From a virus: a DNA stretch of 33,551 nt. The notes under the pieces are model-generated. The model was not told the origin of the DNA and made no database searches. It saw only the letters and a program-made list of their open reading frames with translations. This document shows, piece after piece, positions 18,156 to 27,100 of this stretch. The translations under genes and the position numbers were made by a program. Every line of letters begins with the position of its first letter. Position 1 is the first letter of the stretch. The stretch lies in the IMG/VR virus record IMGVR_UViG_3300009169_000053, positions 1 to 33,551 of that record, one strand, 5' to 3'.

Positions 18156-20835
18156 GATTTTTTATTGCTTTTACGATAGAACCGTTTCTTCCTTTTTTAG
18201 GCTTAGAATCCTCTTTCACCCTATATCCTGTAATATTATTGTCTTTTCCATATATAGGAATGAGATCATTTCCTTTACTATCTTTTGTGGTTGATGTAGC
18301 ACCAACTTGAGGAATATTAAATTCTGTCAAACCAGTGTTAAACACCCTACCTTTAGGACCAAATGTGTATTGTGGATACATGTTTGCCATTACATTTGTG
18401 CTCAGAGTTTCAGCTTTATTCTTTGCAATCTTATCAGCAATTGAACTAAGAGCAGTGAATGCTTGTGCTTTTGTAGCAGATTTAGCCTGAGACTGCCTTT
18501 GATATTGTTGATCAAGAATGCCAAGGTTCTTAAGAGTGGCATCATTCAATGTAGCTAAGTTTCTTCTACGAGACTCCATTTCCATTGCTTGATTAACTCT
18601 AAATTGTTCACCAAGCACTTTGTTCTTGGCAGATGCTGCTTGAGCTGCTATAGCTGCTTGAGCTGCTGGATTACCACCAACCATTCTTCTAGCAGCATTT
18701 GCCTCAGCTTGTATTTCATTAAGCTGGTCTTGTAAAGAGATTCTACTTACTTCCTCAAGAAGAGGTGTGTAGAGTTGGGCTTGTACTGGCTCAAGTTGAT
18801 TTGCCGAAAGAGCAAACATCTCTGGAGCAAGTTGACCTGGGTCTAAACGATTTTGTACACCAGGTCTTAAATAAGGATTTACCATTTGTAGAAAATCTGA
18901 CATATCAAACTCATCTTCTGGCTCACCTGGTTTAGACGATTTAAGCTTTTCTAAATCAGAAATTACACGTTTTGAAATGTCTGGATCAATAGTAGAACTA
19001 ATAGCTGGAAGTTTTGGTATGTCTCTTTTTATAGGTGCTACTGGTGCAAAAAGTCTATCTTTTATAGGAGCTGCTATAGCAGAAGCTTTTGTAACTTTAG
19101 ATTTTGGTGCAGCTTTTTTTACTTGTGGTTGTTGCTGTTGTTTAACCAACTCTTGTACAGCAGCAGTTGTTTTAAGAAGTTGATTTTCTCTAACTGGAAT
19201 TTGATAATATGTATTTACAGGAGGGATTGGTGTCAAAGGTTGATTGATTCCCACCTGAGCAGAGGTGAACTTGCCTCCAGATTTAGCAGATTTGATTTTT
19301 CCTCTAGAAAGAGAATCACTTTCAACTCCCATTTCTTCTGCTGTATCTAATATTGCACTTTGTATACTAGCAGCTGTTTGTTTTTTCATAGCTGCATCTT
19401 TAAGTTTCATGTCAGATCCTTTTAACATTGCTTTAGCTGTAGAAATTGACAGAAGATCAAAAGGACTATCTACCTCAGTATCTTCTAAAAGTTTTAAAGC
19501 TTTGTCAGTTGTTTTATTTGCTTTGTTTTCAATTTTGCTCAAGCCTGCTGTATATGTTTTAAACTTCATACCTTTTGCTTTAGGATCATCCAACTCACTA
19601 ACTCCATAGGAAGGAATCTTCATATTACCAAATACAACAAGGTTTTCTTCATTACTACCTCCATCTCTAAGTTTTACAGCAGGTTCACCTCTTTCAACTT
19701 CTACAGGATTGTCACCATAAGTGATTCCAATTCCTGTTCTTCCTTGTCCATCAGATTCATCGTGAGACTGTCCTCTAAACATTACAGTTTCACCACCATC
19801 AGGTAAATAAGGATTTTGAGAAATAGGTTCTGCATATCCACCCCAATAGGTTTGAAGCTCTCCACCCATTTGGAAATCAGGTCTTTCTGTAGACATAGCT
19901 CTTGCACTAGGAGCTGTGTAGTCTTTAAGATGACCACCAGACCTCAGCATGTCTGCATCATTTGGAGCTTTCAGCAAATCTTTAACGTCATACTCTCCAA
20001 ACTTTGTAATTACTTGTGGCTGCCAATCATTAGAAACCCAACCACCATTCTTCATGTATGCTGACATTGAATCTTGCAATCCTACAACACCACTTTGAAA
20101 AGCAAGGTTTCCTATTTTTCTCTCTTGTTCTTTTATTTTCTTTTCTTGACCGCCTCCAATAAGTCCTCCAACTGCTCCTCCAAGAGCACTACCAATGATA
20201 CCACCAACTCCAGGAAGAAGAATGTTTCCTGCAATTGCACCCACACCACTTCCAACTTGACTTGCTCCAGAAGGTTTTCCTGATCCACCACCAATAAGAC
20301 TTCCAAGACCTCCACCAAGTTGACCATATTCTTGAGAACCTAATCCAAAAATTTTTCCTCCTGGTTGATATTGTTTTATATTACTATCATCAAGAGGCTC
20401 ATATCCCATGTCAGAATATATATCTCCAGGACTGTACATGTTTTGAATCTCTGTAACATTTCCTCCCATTTCCATCTGAAGGAAGTCTGTTCCAGATCCC
20501 ATAGGATTCATAGAATTAACTATTGTATCTTCTGGTCTAATATATCTTCTTCTGGGAACCTCTGGTTTTCGAACAGCTTTCTGTGCAAGTTCAGCAATCT
20601 TACCATACTGTTTTGCCTTCCTTACATTGGCTATATCCTCTTTCAGTTGAATAGATCCCTGTACAATATTTTTCAAACCAGATGCTACATCAGGATCACT
20701 CAGTTTGATTCCTTTTTGAGCTTTGCTAAAAGCTTTGCCATGTTTAGCCATAAATGCTTCCTCTGTAGGAAACTTACGGTAAAACTCATCAACATCTTTA
20801 ACTTTAGCTATCTTAAGAAAATCTTTCTTTCTCAT
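18151..20835 (-). CDS. crAss-like virion protein with glycine zipper, 894 aa
   Basis: The N-terminus (MRKKDFLKIA) is basic. Residues 172-229 are strongly Gly-rich, with a glycine zipper at 209-229 (GVGGIIGSALGGAVGGLIGG) followed by a charged helix, the kind of segment that packs into membranes or oligomeric channels. A middle region (about 330-420: WGGYAEPISQNPYLPDGGE, then VEVERGEPAVKLRDGG) resembles a family I know from Bacteroidota phages only as 'structural protein'. A Gln/Pro/Lys-rich linker lies near 565-600, then an Ala-rich helical segment near 700-760. No catalytic motif is visible. The gene overlaps the HNH gene by 23 bases upstream and is the last gene before the promoter at 18078-18109. 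A role in the tail or in DNA ejection is inferred from the zipper and position. Confidence 0.75.
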   Translation of the reverse strand: MRKKDFLKIAKVKDVDEFYRKFPTEEAFMAKHGKAFSKAQKGIKLSDPDVASGLKNIVQGSIQLKEDIANVRKAKQYGKIAELAQKAVRKPEVPRRRYIRPEDTIVNSMNPMGSGTDFLQMEMGGNVTEIQNMYSPGDIYSDMGYEPLDDSNIKQYQPGGKIFGLGSQEYGQLGGGLGSLIGGGSGKPSGASQVGSGVGAIAGNILLPGVGGIIGSALGGAVGGLIGGGQEKKIKEQERKIGNLAFQSGVVGLQDSMSAYMKNGGWVSNDWQPQVITKFGEYDVKDLLKAPNDADMLRSGGHLKDYTAPSARAMSTERPDFQMGGELQTYWGGYAEPISQNPYLPDGGETVMFRGQSHDESDGQGRTGIGITYGDNPVEVERGEPAVKLRDGGSNEENLVVFGNMKIPSYGVSELDDPKAKGMKFKTYTAGLSKIENKANKTTDKALKLLEDTEVDSPFDLLSISTAKAMLKGSDMKLKDAAMKKQTAASIQSAILDTAEEMGVESDSLSRGKIKSAKSGGKFTSAQVGINQPLTPIPPVNTYYQIPVRENQLLKTTAAVQELVKQQQQPQVKKAAPKSKVTKASAIAAPIKDRLFAPVAPIKRDIPKLPAISSTIDPDISKRVISDLEKLKSSKPGEPEDEFDMSDFLQMVNPYLRPGVQNRLDPGQLAPEMFALSANQLEPVQAQLYTPLLEEVSRISLQDQLNEIQAEANAARRMVGGNPAAQAAIAAQAASAKNKVLGEQFRVNQAMEMESRRRNLATLNDATLKNLGILDQQYQRQSQAKSATKAQAFTALSSIADKIAKNKAETLSTNVMANMYPQYTFGPKGRVFNTGLTEFNIPQVGATSTTKDSKGNDLIPIYGKDNNITGYRVKEDSKPKKGRNGSIVKAIKNL

Positions 20836-21469
20836 TATTTTCTATTATTAATTTGCAAAAATATATTAAATTGTCAAGAGGCATGTTGCTTTTCATCATA
20901 TTTGCTCTATTGCAAACAAATTGAACATTTCCCTCAACGTATCCTAATGATGGATTTATTTTATCTATACTAGCATTTGTATCTAATTTTCCATGAAGTA
21001 TAGTATGGGTCATTTTTAAACCACTAATCTTACAGTTACCATCTTGACTTTTCCAAAGATCTTGTAAATAATCTATAGTTAAATCAAATGGTATATTTTT
21101 AGAAATAGCTCTATTCTTAGCACCGTGAAATCTGTCTTTTATATAATAGTCTAGATTATCTTTTTTAATTAATCTATCACACCTATTAGGATCTTTTTGA
21201 AGACAGTTTTTACACCTGTGTTGAAATCCTGTTTCTGAATCAGTTCTTTTATAAAAGAACTCACTTGTTAGAGGTAGTTCTTTATTACAAGAAGAACATG
21301 TCCATATATTGTCAGCTAGATATTTTTGCTTTTTTAAAGAGTTTAAATATCCAACATTTTTTGCACAAGTTTTACATTTGTTAAAGTACCCATCTTTAAT
21401 ACTTGGATTCTTCCAAAAATTATCAATAGATAATTCTTCTTTACAAAGTTTACAAATTTTAGTCTTCAT
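20813..21469 (-). CDS. free-standing HNH endonuclease with two zinc-ribbon-like N-terminal motifs
   Basis: From ATG at 21469 the product is 218 residues; a GTG six codons upstream (21487) is the alternative. Two Cys4 sets come first (CKLC...CKTC, then CSSC...CKNC), typical of zinc-binding DNA-recognition modules. The HNH core follows: CKISGLKM, SIDKINPSLGY and GNVQFVCNRANMMK, the form common in phage homing endonucleases. Such enzymes cut DNA at a recognition site and spread their own gene; they are not virion parts. It sits tightly between two structural genes, overlapping the upstream stop by 11 bases and the downstream start by 23. Its DNA looks more AT-rich than its neighbours: the 60-base lines at 21061 and 21121 hold 13 and 15 G+C, against 23 at 21661. 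A hairpin lies just upstream of its ATG. It is probably a mobile insertion. Confidence 0.85.
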   Translation of the reverse strand: MKTKICKLCKEELSIDNFWKNPSIKDGYFNKCKTCAKNVGYLNSLKKQKYLADNIWTCSSCNKELPLTSEFFYKRTDSETGFQHRCKNCLQKDPNRCDRLIKKDNLDYYIKDRFHGAKNRAISKNIPFDLTIDYLQDLWKSQDGNCKISGLKMTHTILHGKLDTNASIDKINPSLGYVEGNVQFVCNRANMMKSNMPLDNLIYFCKLIIENNEKERFS

Positions 21470-22667
21470 ACTTTGATAACCATCCACCTTTGGATGGTTT
21501 ATTATAGTTTGTAAAGTTAAGCAATTGATCTAACTTCTTAATAGGTTGAGCATCAGCACTGTTAACACTAATACCACCTTTTGCTATTGGGTATTCTGTA
21601 ACTGATTCTCCATCAAACTCATATTCTTCCTCAGGATACATCATCTGTGTATCACCAGTGTCTGATATTCCAAGGACAGGATAAGGTACGCCTTCCATTG
21701 TTATTTCGTTAGATGGAATTGTTGTCACCTCACCAGGATATTCCCATTGTCCATAAGGTGTTATAATAGAACCATCTTCACTGATTGTCTTAGGTTTGAA
21801 ATCCAAGCCTTCTTGGTAGTATTTCATTTCACCACCATTCTGATAAGAATCATAAGCTGTTTCAGCACCAAGTACTCCAAGCAATGCACGATTTGCTAAT
21901 AGAGATTTATCTGTCATACCTCTCACCTTTGTAAAAGGTTCTATATATTGTGTTCTACTATATCCCCCTGGAAGTATCCCAGCTTGTGGACTAAGTGGAT
22001 ATAAAGGTTGTCCTGGTTTTAAATATTTACTATTTCTTCTAAACTCATTATTTGCAAGTACATTAGGTAGTGCAACACTTGCTGCATTTATTGCAGCAGA
22101 TACATAATTTCCATTATAAAGATCACCAGCTGCTTGTGCAGCATCTACCCAAGCACCAGCTGCATTACCAGCTTTACCAATAGCTTGACCTATTGGATGA
22201 GGAACAAAGTTTCCAACCTGCATTATGTCTGTAGCAATATCAGCACCTTTTAGTATTTGGTTTTTCAGTTCTCCACGTTGGGAATCTTCATATAACATTT
22301 TTCTTACAGCGTCAGGTGTAGATCCTCTAGACTGTAACTTGGGGTTTTCTTTTCTAGAAGCTTGTTGTGCATACTGTTTTAAACGCTCCATTTTTAGTTC
22401 ATCAGGAGAAAGTTTAACCGATGGTTTTTTTACATTTGTACCATCTTGTGCACTAGCCTTTGTCTTCTTAGCATAAGGACCGTTGGAAGGAATGCTTCCT
22501 GTACGTGCGTACGTGAATCCTACAGAACCAGGAAGAGAACCTCCTGCCATCATTGTTCCACCCCATGCACCATTGTAATTAAATCCCTTGTCAGTGAGAC
22601 CTCCCATGGTTCCTTCTATACCATTCTGGGCTTTTGGAGCTTCATATTTATCTAACCACTTCTTCAT
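21459..22667 (-). CDS. phage structural/internal protein with WLDKYE and WLSKYE motifs at both ends, 402 aa
   Basis: The protein begins MKKWLDKYEAPKAQNG and ends GGWLSKYED, so nearly the same short motif stands at residues 4-9 and 396-401. Between them are a Gly-rich N-terminal part (GGLTDKGFNYNGAWGGTMM), a basic helical stretch (about 85-135), an Ala-rich hydrophobic stretch (about 140-200: AIGKAGNAAGAWVDAAQAAG) and an acidic C-terminal part (QMMYPEEEYEFDGESVTEYP). I know proteins of this kind from crAss-like and other Bacteroidota phages only as unnamed structural proteins. The start is one base after the TAA of the preceding gene (TAACATG). A role in virion assembly or as internal cargo is inferred; the paired terminal motif could be a docking or processing signal. 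Confidence 0.75.
   Translation of the reverse strand: MKKWLDKYEAPKAQNGIEGTMGGLTDKGFNYNGAWGGTMMAGGSLPGSVGFTYARTGSIPSNGPYAKKTKASAQDGTNVKKPSVKLSPDELKMERLKQYAQQASRKENPKLQSRGSTPDAVRKMLYEDSQRGELKNQILKGADIATDIMQVGNFVPHPIGQAIGKAGNAAGAWVDAAQAAGDLYNGNYVSAAINAASVALPNVLANNEFRRNSKYLKPGQPLYPLSPQAGILPGGYSRTQYIEPFTKVRGMTDKSLLANRALLGVLGAETAYDSYQNGGEMKYYQEGLDFKPKTISEDGSIITPYGQWEYPGEVTTIPSNEITMEGVPYPVLGISDTGDTQMMYPEEEYEFDGESVTEYPIAKGGISVNSADAQPIKKLDQLLNFTNYNKPSKGGWLSKYED
21478..21499 (-). promoter_or_regulatory. hairpin upstream of the HNH endonuclease start
   Basis: On the minus strand AACCATCC and GGATGGTT form a perfect 8-bp stem around the loop AAAGGT, eight bases before the HNH ATG at 21469. It lies inside the codons for the last residues of the 402-residue protein. 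The loop resembles a ribosome binding site, and the alternative GTG start (21487) lies in the stem. Hairpins that limit translation are known for homing endonuclease genes of T4-like phages; that role here is inferred. Confidence 0.45.
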
Positions 22668-22668
22668 G

Positions 22669-23538
22669 TTATTTGTAAGAGATTTGGTTTGCTGTTACAA
22701 AGAATTGTGAAACTAAATGCACGTCACTTCTTGAATCAAGAATATGTCTAACTTTAAGTTCTTTAGCTCTCAAAGGTTCCTTCTTAAAGGATCTTTTAGA
22801 GTAGTCCATATTAGATTGGTTTACAACTTTGTCAATTGAAAGAGACTCACATGTTGATATGAACAGTGGTTTAGACTTATCTCTTACCAAAGACCAAAAT
22901 GTATTATACTGATAGAAGTTATCGCTTTTTGTAAATGTTATTGTTTTACTGTCTACGCTGTAAATAGGATATTTCATATAGTCACTCAGGTTGTTAATTG
23001 GTTTTGGAACAAGTTTCAACACACCAGAAGACTGCTGACCATTATAAAGAATTGATTTATCAAAATACTGGTTGTCTATTTCAACTTTAAGATTGTCATC
23101 AAACACACCATATTCTGAAGGAAGGTATTGATACACCTTTGTGTAGTCTTTTATATTTTGAAGAATCTCATCTTGATATCTAAATGCAAATGAATACTCT
23201 ATAATGTAAGGATTTGTACAGCCGTAATATTTATTATAAATAGTGGTGTTTGTCAAATGCCTCCAAAGAGATGCAGTGTTTGTGTCTTTAAATTGTTGAG
23301 CTGCTAGTTCCTCCTTTGTAGCTGTTCCTATTGAGACGTTGATTGAGGTGTTACAGCATGTGTATAGAGATTTTATTACAATAACCTTTGTTTCATCAGC
23401 AACACTAACTGTAAAGCCATCAATGATGTTTTGTTTAGAAACATCATTGGCAAGAACATTGCCCCTATCATCTAATATCTGAAAGGGGCCTGTTCTTCTG
23501 CCTGCACTAGTTAACTTTATGATTATTGTTTTAGCCAT
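22669..23538 (-). CDS. tail protein: duplicated N-terminal beta domain plus probable C-terminal domain of the tail muzzle, 289 aa
   Basis: Residues 1-72 (MAKTIIIKLTSAGRRTGPFQ, then DGFTVSV, then VIVIKS and Cys61/62) match the N-terminal domain of the next gene upstream, MAQTVLITLTTAGADTGPF, in order and spacing, so the two arose by duplication. Residues about 90-289 (LWRHLTNTTIYNKYYG, DEILQNIKDYTKVYQYLP, YQYNTFWSLVRDKSKPLF, DVHLVSQFF) are unlike the duplicated part. From memory they resemble the C-terminal region of the large muzzle/tail proteins of crAss-like phages, which here is missing from the 1551-residue protein two genes upstream. The product probably assembles on the tail. The start at 23538 lies nine bases after the previous stop. 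The structural role is well supported by context; the muzzle link needs a search. Confidence 0.75.
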   Translation of the reverse strand: MAKTIIIKLTSAGRRTGPFQILDDRGNVLANDVSKQNIIDGFTVSVADETKVIVIKSLYTCCNTSINVSIGTATKEELAAQQFKDTNTASLWRHLTNTTIYNKYYGCTNPYIIEYSFAFRYQDEILQNIKDYTKVYQYLPSEYGVFDDNLKVEIDNQYFDKSILYNGQQSSGVLKLVPKPINNLSDYMKYPIYSVDSKTITFTKSDNFYQYNTFWSLVRDKSKPLFISTCESLSIDKVVNQSNMDYSKRSFKKEPLRAKELKVRHILDSRSDVHLVSQFFVTANQISYK

Positions 23539-23547
23539 TTGTTATTC

Positions 23548-24153
23548 TTAACAAGTTCCTTGATTATCACCATTCACTGTAAAGTAGTATGTTATTGAGT
23601 TTGGTACAGTTGTTGCTGGCCAAACACAATTCAATGTTGTGAAAGCAGGACAGCTTGTACCACTTCTACTTGATTGCCATGTATTTCCAACGTTTCCATC
23701 TTGAACAACTTTTATTGAAAGAGATGAGTTTCTTTGTACACTGATAACAGCTCTTTGAGTACAAGTTGTGTCATCAAAAGATGCACCCACTTGAGTCCAT
23801 GAAACTCCTCCATTTTGTGAATATGCAAATGCCAAAAGTGGGAAAGCGGAAGCAGCTGGATCATGCCTACCATAAAGAATCACCTGAATAAGATCTTGTG
23901 TAGTGGTGGTTGTGGTGGTAGTGACACCAGAAACTGCCAAATCTATAAAGTTTGGACAAAGAACACTTGTAGACTTCACCCTTATTATAGATGTTCCATC
24001 AGGAACAACTGTAGATGTAAATCCTGAAACAAGAGAAGCTTTTGCCACTCCTGTTTGAAATGCAGATACATAACCATCTACATTTGAAAATAGATTAAAA
24101 GGTCCTGTATCAGCTCCTGCCGTAGTCAATGTTATTAATACTGTTTGTGCCAT
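23548..24153 (-). CDS. small tail/surface protein: duplicated beta domain, Thr linker, second beta-rich domain, 201 aa
   Basis: Residues 1-75 form the same domain as in the following gene (TxxGPF, GYVSAF, SIIRVKS, Cys66). A run of eight Thr (78-85) links it to a second domain of about 115 residues that is rich in Ser, Thr and aromatic residues (GRHDPAAS, SQNGGVSWTQVG, YYFTVNGDNQGTC) and probably folds as a beta-sandwich; several Cys could pair. Thr-linked display domains are frequent on Bacteroidota phage tails and may bind surface glycans, but nothing here shows a ligand. The gene sits between the muzzle gene and a gene that carries a muzzle-like C-terminal domain. Its start is 19 bases after the muzzle stop, preceded by an A/T-rich leader without Shine-Dalgarno match. 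Confidence 0.75.
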   Translation of the reverse strand: MAQTVLITLTTAGADTGPFNLFSNVDGYVSAFQTGVAKASLVSGFTSTVVPDGTSIIRVKSTSVLCPNFIDLAVSGVTTTTTTTTQDLIQVILYGRHDPAASAFPLLAFAYSQNGGVSWTQVGASFDDTTCTQRAVISVQRNSSLSIKVVQDGNVGNTWQSSRSGTSCPAFTTLNCVWPATTVPNSITYYFTVNGDNQGTC

Positions 24154-24172
24154 TTTATAATATTTTAAGGTT

Positions 24173-27100
24173 TTAAGCTGGTGGAATAAATTGTGCTGTT
24201 CCTGCCAATGTACAGTTTGCTGCTATTGTTGTTGTGGTTGTAGTTGTAGTTACTGGAGGTATTAGCACTGCAGTTCCTGCAAGTGTACAAACACCAACTC
24301 TAGCATTTCCTGCAAGAGTACATTGAGGTGCGAGTGTTGTAGTTGTAGTGGTTGTTGTAGAGCTTGTACTTGTTGTACTCGTTGTAGTGGTGGTTGGTGT
24401 TGGTATCCTCTCTACAGCAATTGCATGTAAATCACAACCTGTATTTATTCCAGAATAGAAGAAATTGTTTTCTGCAATATACCAGTTAGGAATATAGCTA
24501 TGGAAACTCACCCAACTCTTTGTATTGAAATTGAAAGAGAGTGTCCAAGACTTATTACAAAAATATGTAGTGTCTGTTAAATAAACAACTTCACGAACCA
24601 CGCTGTAAAATAGTTCCTCATCAGGCATTCTATATTGGGTTTCAATGTAGAACTCATCTTTAACAGCGTCGTATTTAATGTCGTTTCTTAGAGGAATGTA
24701 ATCAAGCTTGCTTATTATAATTCTATCAAACTTACTATCAAATACACCATGCAATCCTACACCATTGAAATGGTTGTCTGTAGGAACATTTGGAAAATAT
24801 CTAAGTATTTCAAAAGCAAGATGATCTGTAAAGAACCTATTCAATCCTGAACCAAATGCTGACAAGTCTTGTGCACTGTTTCCTGAAATTAGAAACACTT
24901 GTCCTCTTTTTGCATCAATTGTTATCTGTCCTTGAGGAATCTTTAACAACATTTTATTCTGACTTCCTACATAACCAAGATCTGTTTCTGCAAAATCTAT
25001 TGGAGGAGAACTTCTGAACAATGTGTCGTTTCCTACGTAAGCAGCTTGAGGATTGCTTGTATCAATTGTTAATAGAGTGTTGTAAAGCAATGATTTGTTT
25101 TCAAACCTTGCAAGGACAGCTCTGTTCTGAATACCATCTAAGCTTGTGAGCTTTCCATAATTCTGTGGAAAATCAAAGAAGCTAATTGGTCTGTATATCA
25201 ACCAACTATTTACACGATTGTCTGTATAACTTTGTTGTCTGTCAGAATATATTGCTCTGAATGGAAAATTTGTATAACATTGATCACCAGTCCAATCAAC
25301 TGGAAGGTGTGAAAAGAAATTCTCAGTGTTCTGTTTTGAGAAAGATGGATTGTAATAATAAGTGTTGTCAAATGCAATAGTTACATTACTTTCCTGCACC
25401 CATTCATCAGGAATACCTGTACTAACATGAGGATAGAAATCTCCTTCCTTATTATTAAATGCTTGTCTAAGGTCTACGTTTACACTAGATTCACAATAGA
25501 ATGTAGGAATACCATAAGTAAACATGTACATTTTTCCATCATAGAATGTTCTTCCAGGATTACCAGATGTATCTGCTTGACTATTTGGGCAATCAAAATT
25601 ATGTGCTTTGTAGGAAATAATATTTTTAAGAGGTCCTGTACTACCTCCTACAGTGTAGTTACTAAGAACAGATCTTGCAGAGTGCCAATACTTTGGATAG
25701 CCAATGTTTCCAAGCTCATCATAAAACACATCACTATCATCAGGAGCACCCACCCTATTATCAATAAAGAAGGGCACCTTTGTTTTGAATGAGAATTTAT
25801 TTATAAATGTGTCTCCACCAAAAACAGTTGTTCCTGTATAAGAGTTAGATAGGTTGAATATTACTTGCGCTCCTGTATCTATTGTTTCATAAGAATACAT
25901 CTGACCCCATTGGTTAGGGATGATGTTCTTAATTGCTGCGTAATAACTAACTACACTTATAGGTTGTTCTTTTTCTGGAGTGAGGCAGCTGTCTTTTTGT
26001 GATATTATAAATCTTGAATCATCACTTATCAAACTTCCTCCAGAAGAGAGAACGAGACTGTTTGTTTTATCTGGGAATGGTAGAGGTGTAGTTCCTGCTG
26101 TTTTCAAATAAACAGAAGACTCTCTTTGGAAATTGTTTACATTATAATTATCTCCTACATTCTGTACACCAGGAATAAGATATTGATAGAGATCAAGTTC
26201 TCTTTGTTTAATTCCCAGATTATTATCTATGTTGGCTGAATAGTTATACTCAGCTATAGAGTTGAAAGAATATCCATAATTCTTTCTTGTAATACCATTT
26301 ATATATATCTGTAAGTAGGATTGATAAGCTGTAAACATTGCAGTGGCATCAAAAGTTCCTGCAATTCTAGCAACGTCTTCACTTGCTTTCAGTGCATCTT
26401 CTTGTGCTTCTTTTGTAATAAGCTTATACATTGCATTCTTCTTCACTTCTACAAAGTGAGCCCTACCAGCACCAAACATTACATTTTCCAACTTCAAAAC
26501 ACTTCCTAAGAAAGGACTTCCAAAGGATGTTTCTGGAGAGTTGAATACATGTCTGAATTTGGAATCGTCTGTTGAGAATCCATCTAAGTCTGTTCCTGAA
26601 CAAGAAGGATTATTTATATTGCTGATTGCATTTCTTGTAAATGTTCCTGCAAATGCTGGTGTAGGATTTGGCAAGATGCTTGAATTCACTGTAATACTTT
26701 GACCAGGACCAACTATCCAGCTTTTTGTAAGAAGTGTAACAGGATCAATCCAAAACCATGTATGTTGAATTGATATTGAAGAGAGTTTATATGTATACCA
26801 TGAAGTTTTTAGTACTGTTGCAGTTCCACTTATAATTCTAATTGTTCCGATTGTACACTGTGTAATAACATCACCAGCGGTCATCGGTGCTTCTATAAAT
26901 TCAGCAGTGTAACAATCTGTATACTCGTATTCACCTGAAGTGAGTACAGTTATTCTATAACTTTCACACTGACCTAAGAAAGCATTACTTTTAGTTGTAA
27001 TAAAAGGATCTTTCTTAAGGTCGTTGTAAGGGTAGTTTGGAAAATAATAATCGGTTCCTTCTCTGTTGTACTTTCCTACGTTTCTTAAAATACCTTTTGC

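Noticed and set aside
21470-21487. GTG at 21487 as the HNH endonuclease start
   Set aside because: Possible, but ATG at 21469 begins directly before the first Cys motif and the GTG lies in the hairpin stem. I kept the ATG.
24175-24406. Repeat region as a CRISPR array
   Set aside because: Repeats are short, codon-phased, within a coding frame and encode Thr linkers and CTLAG units; there are no regular spacers.
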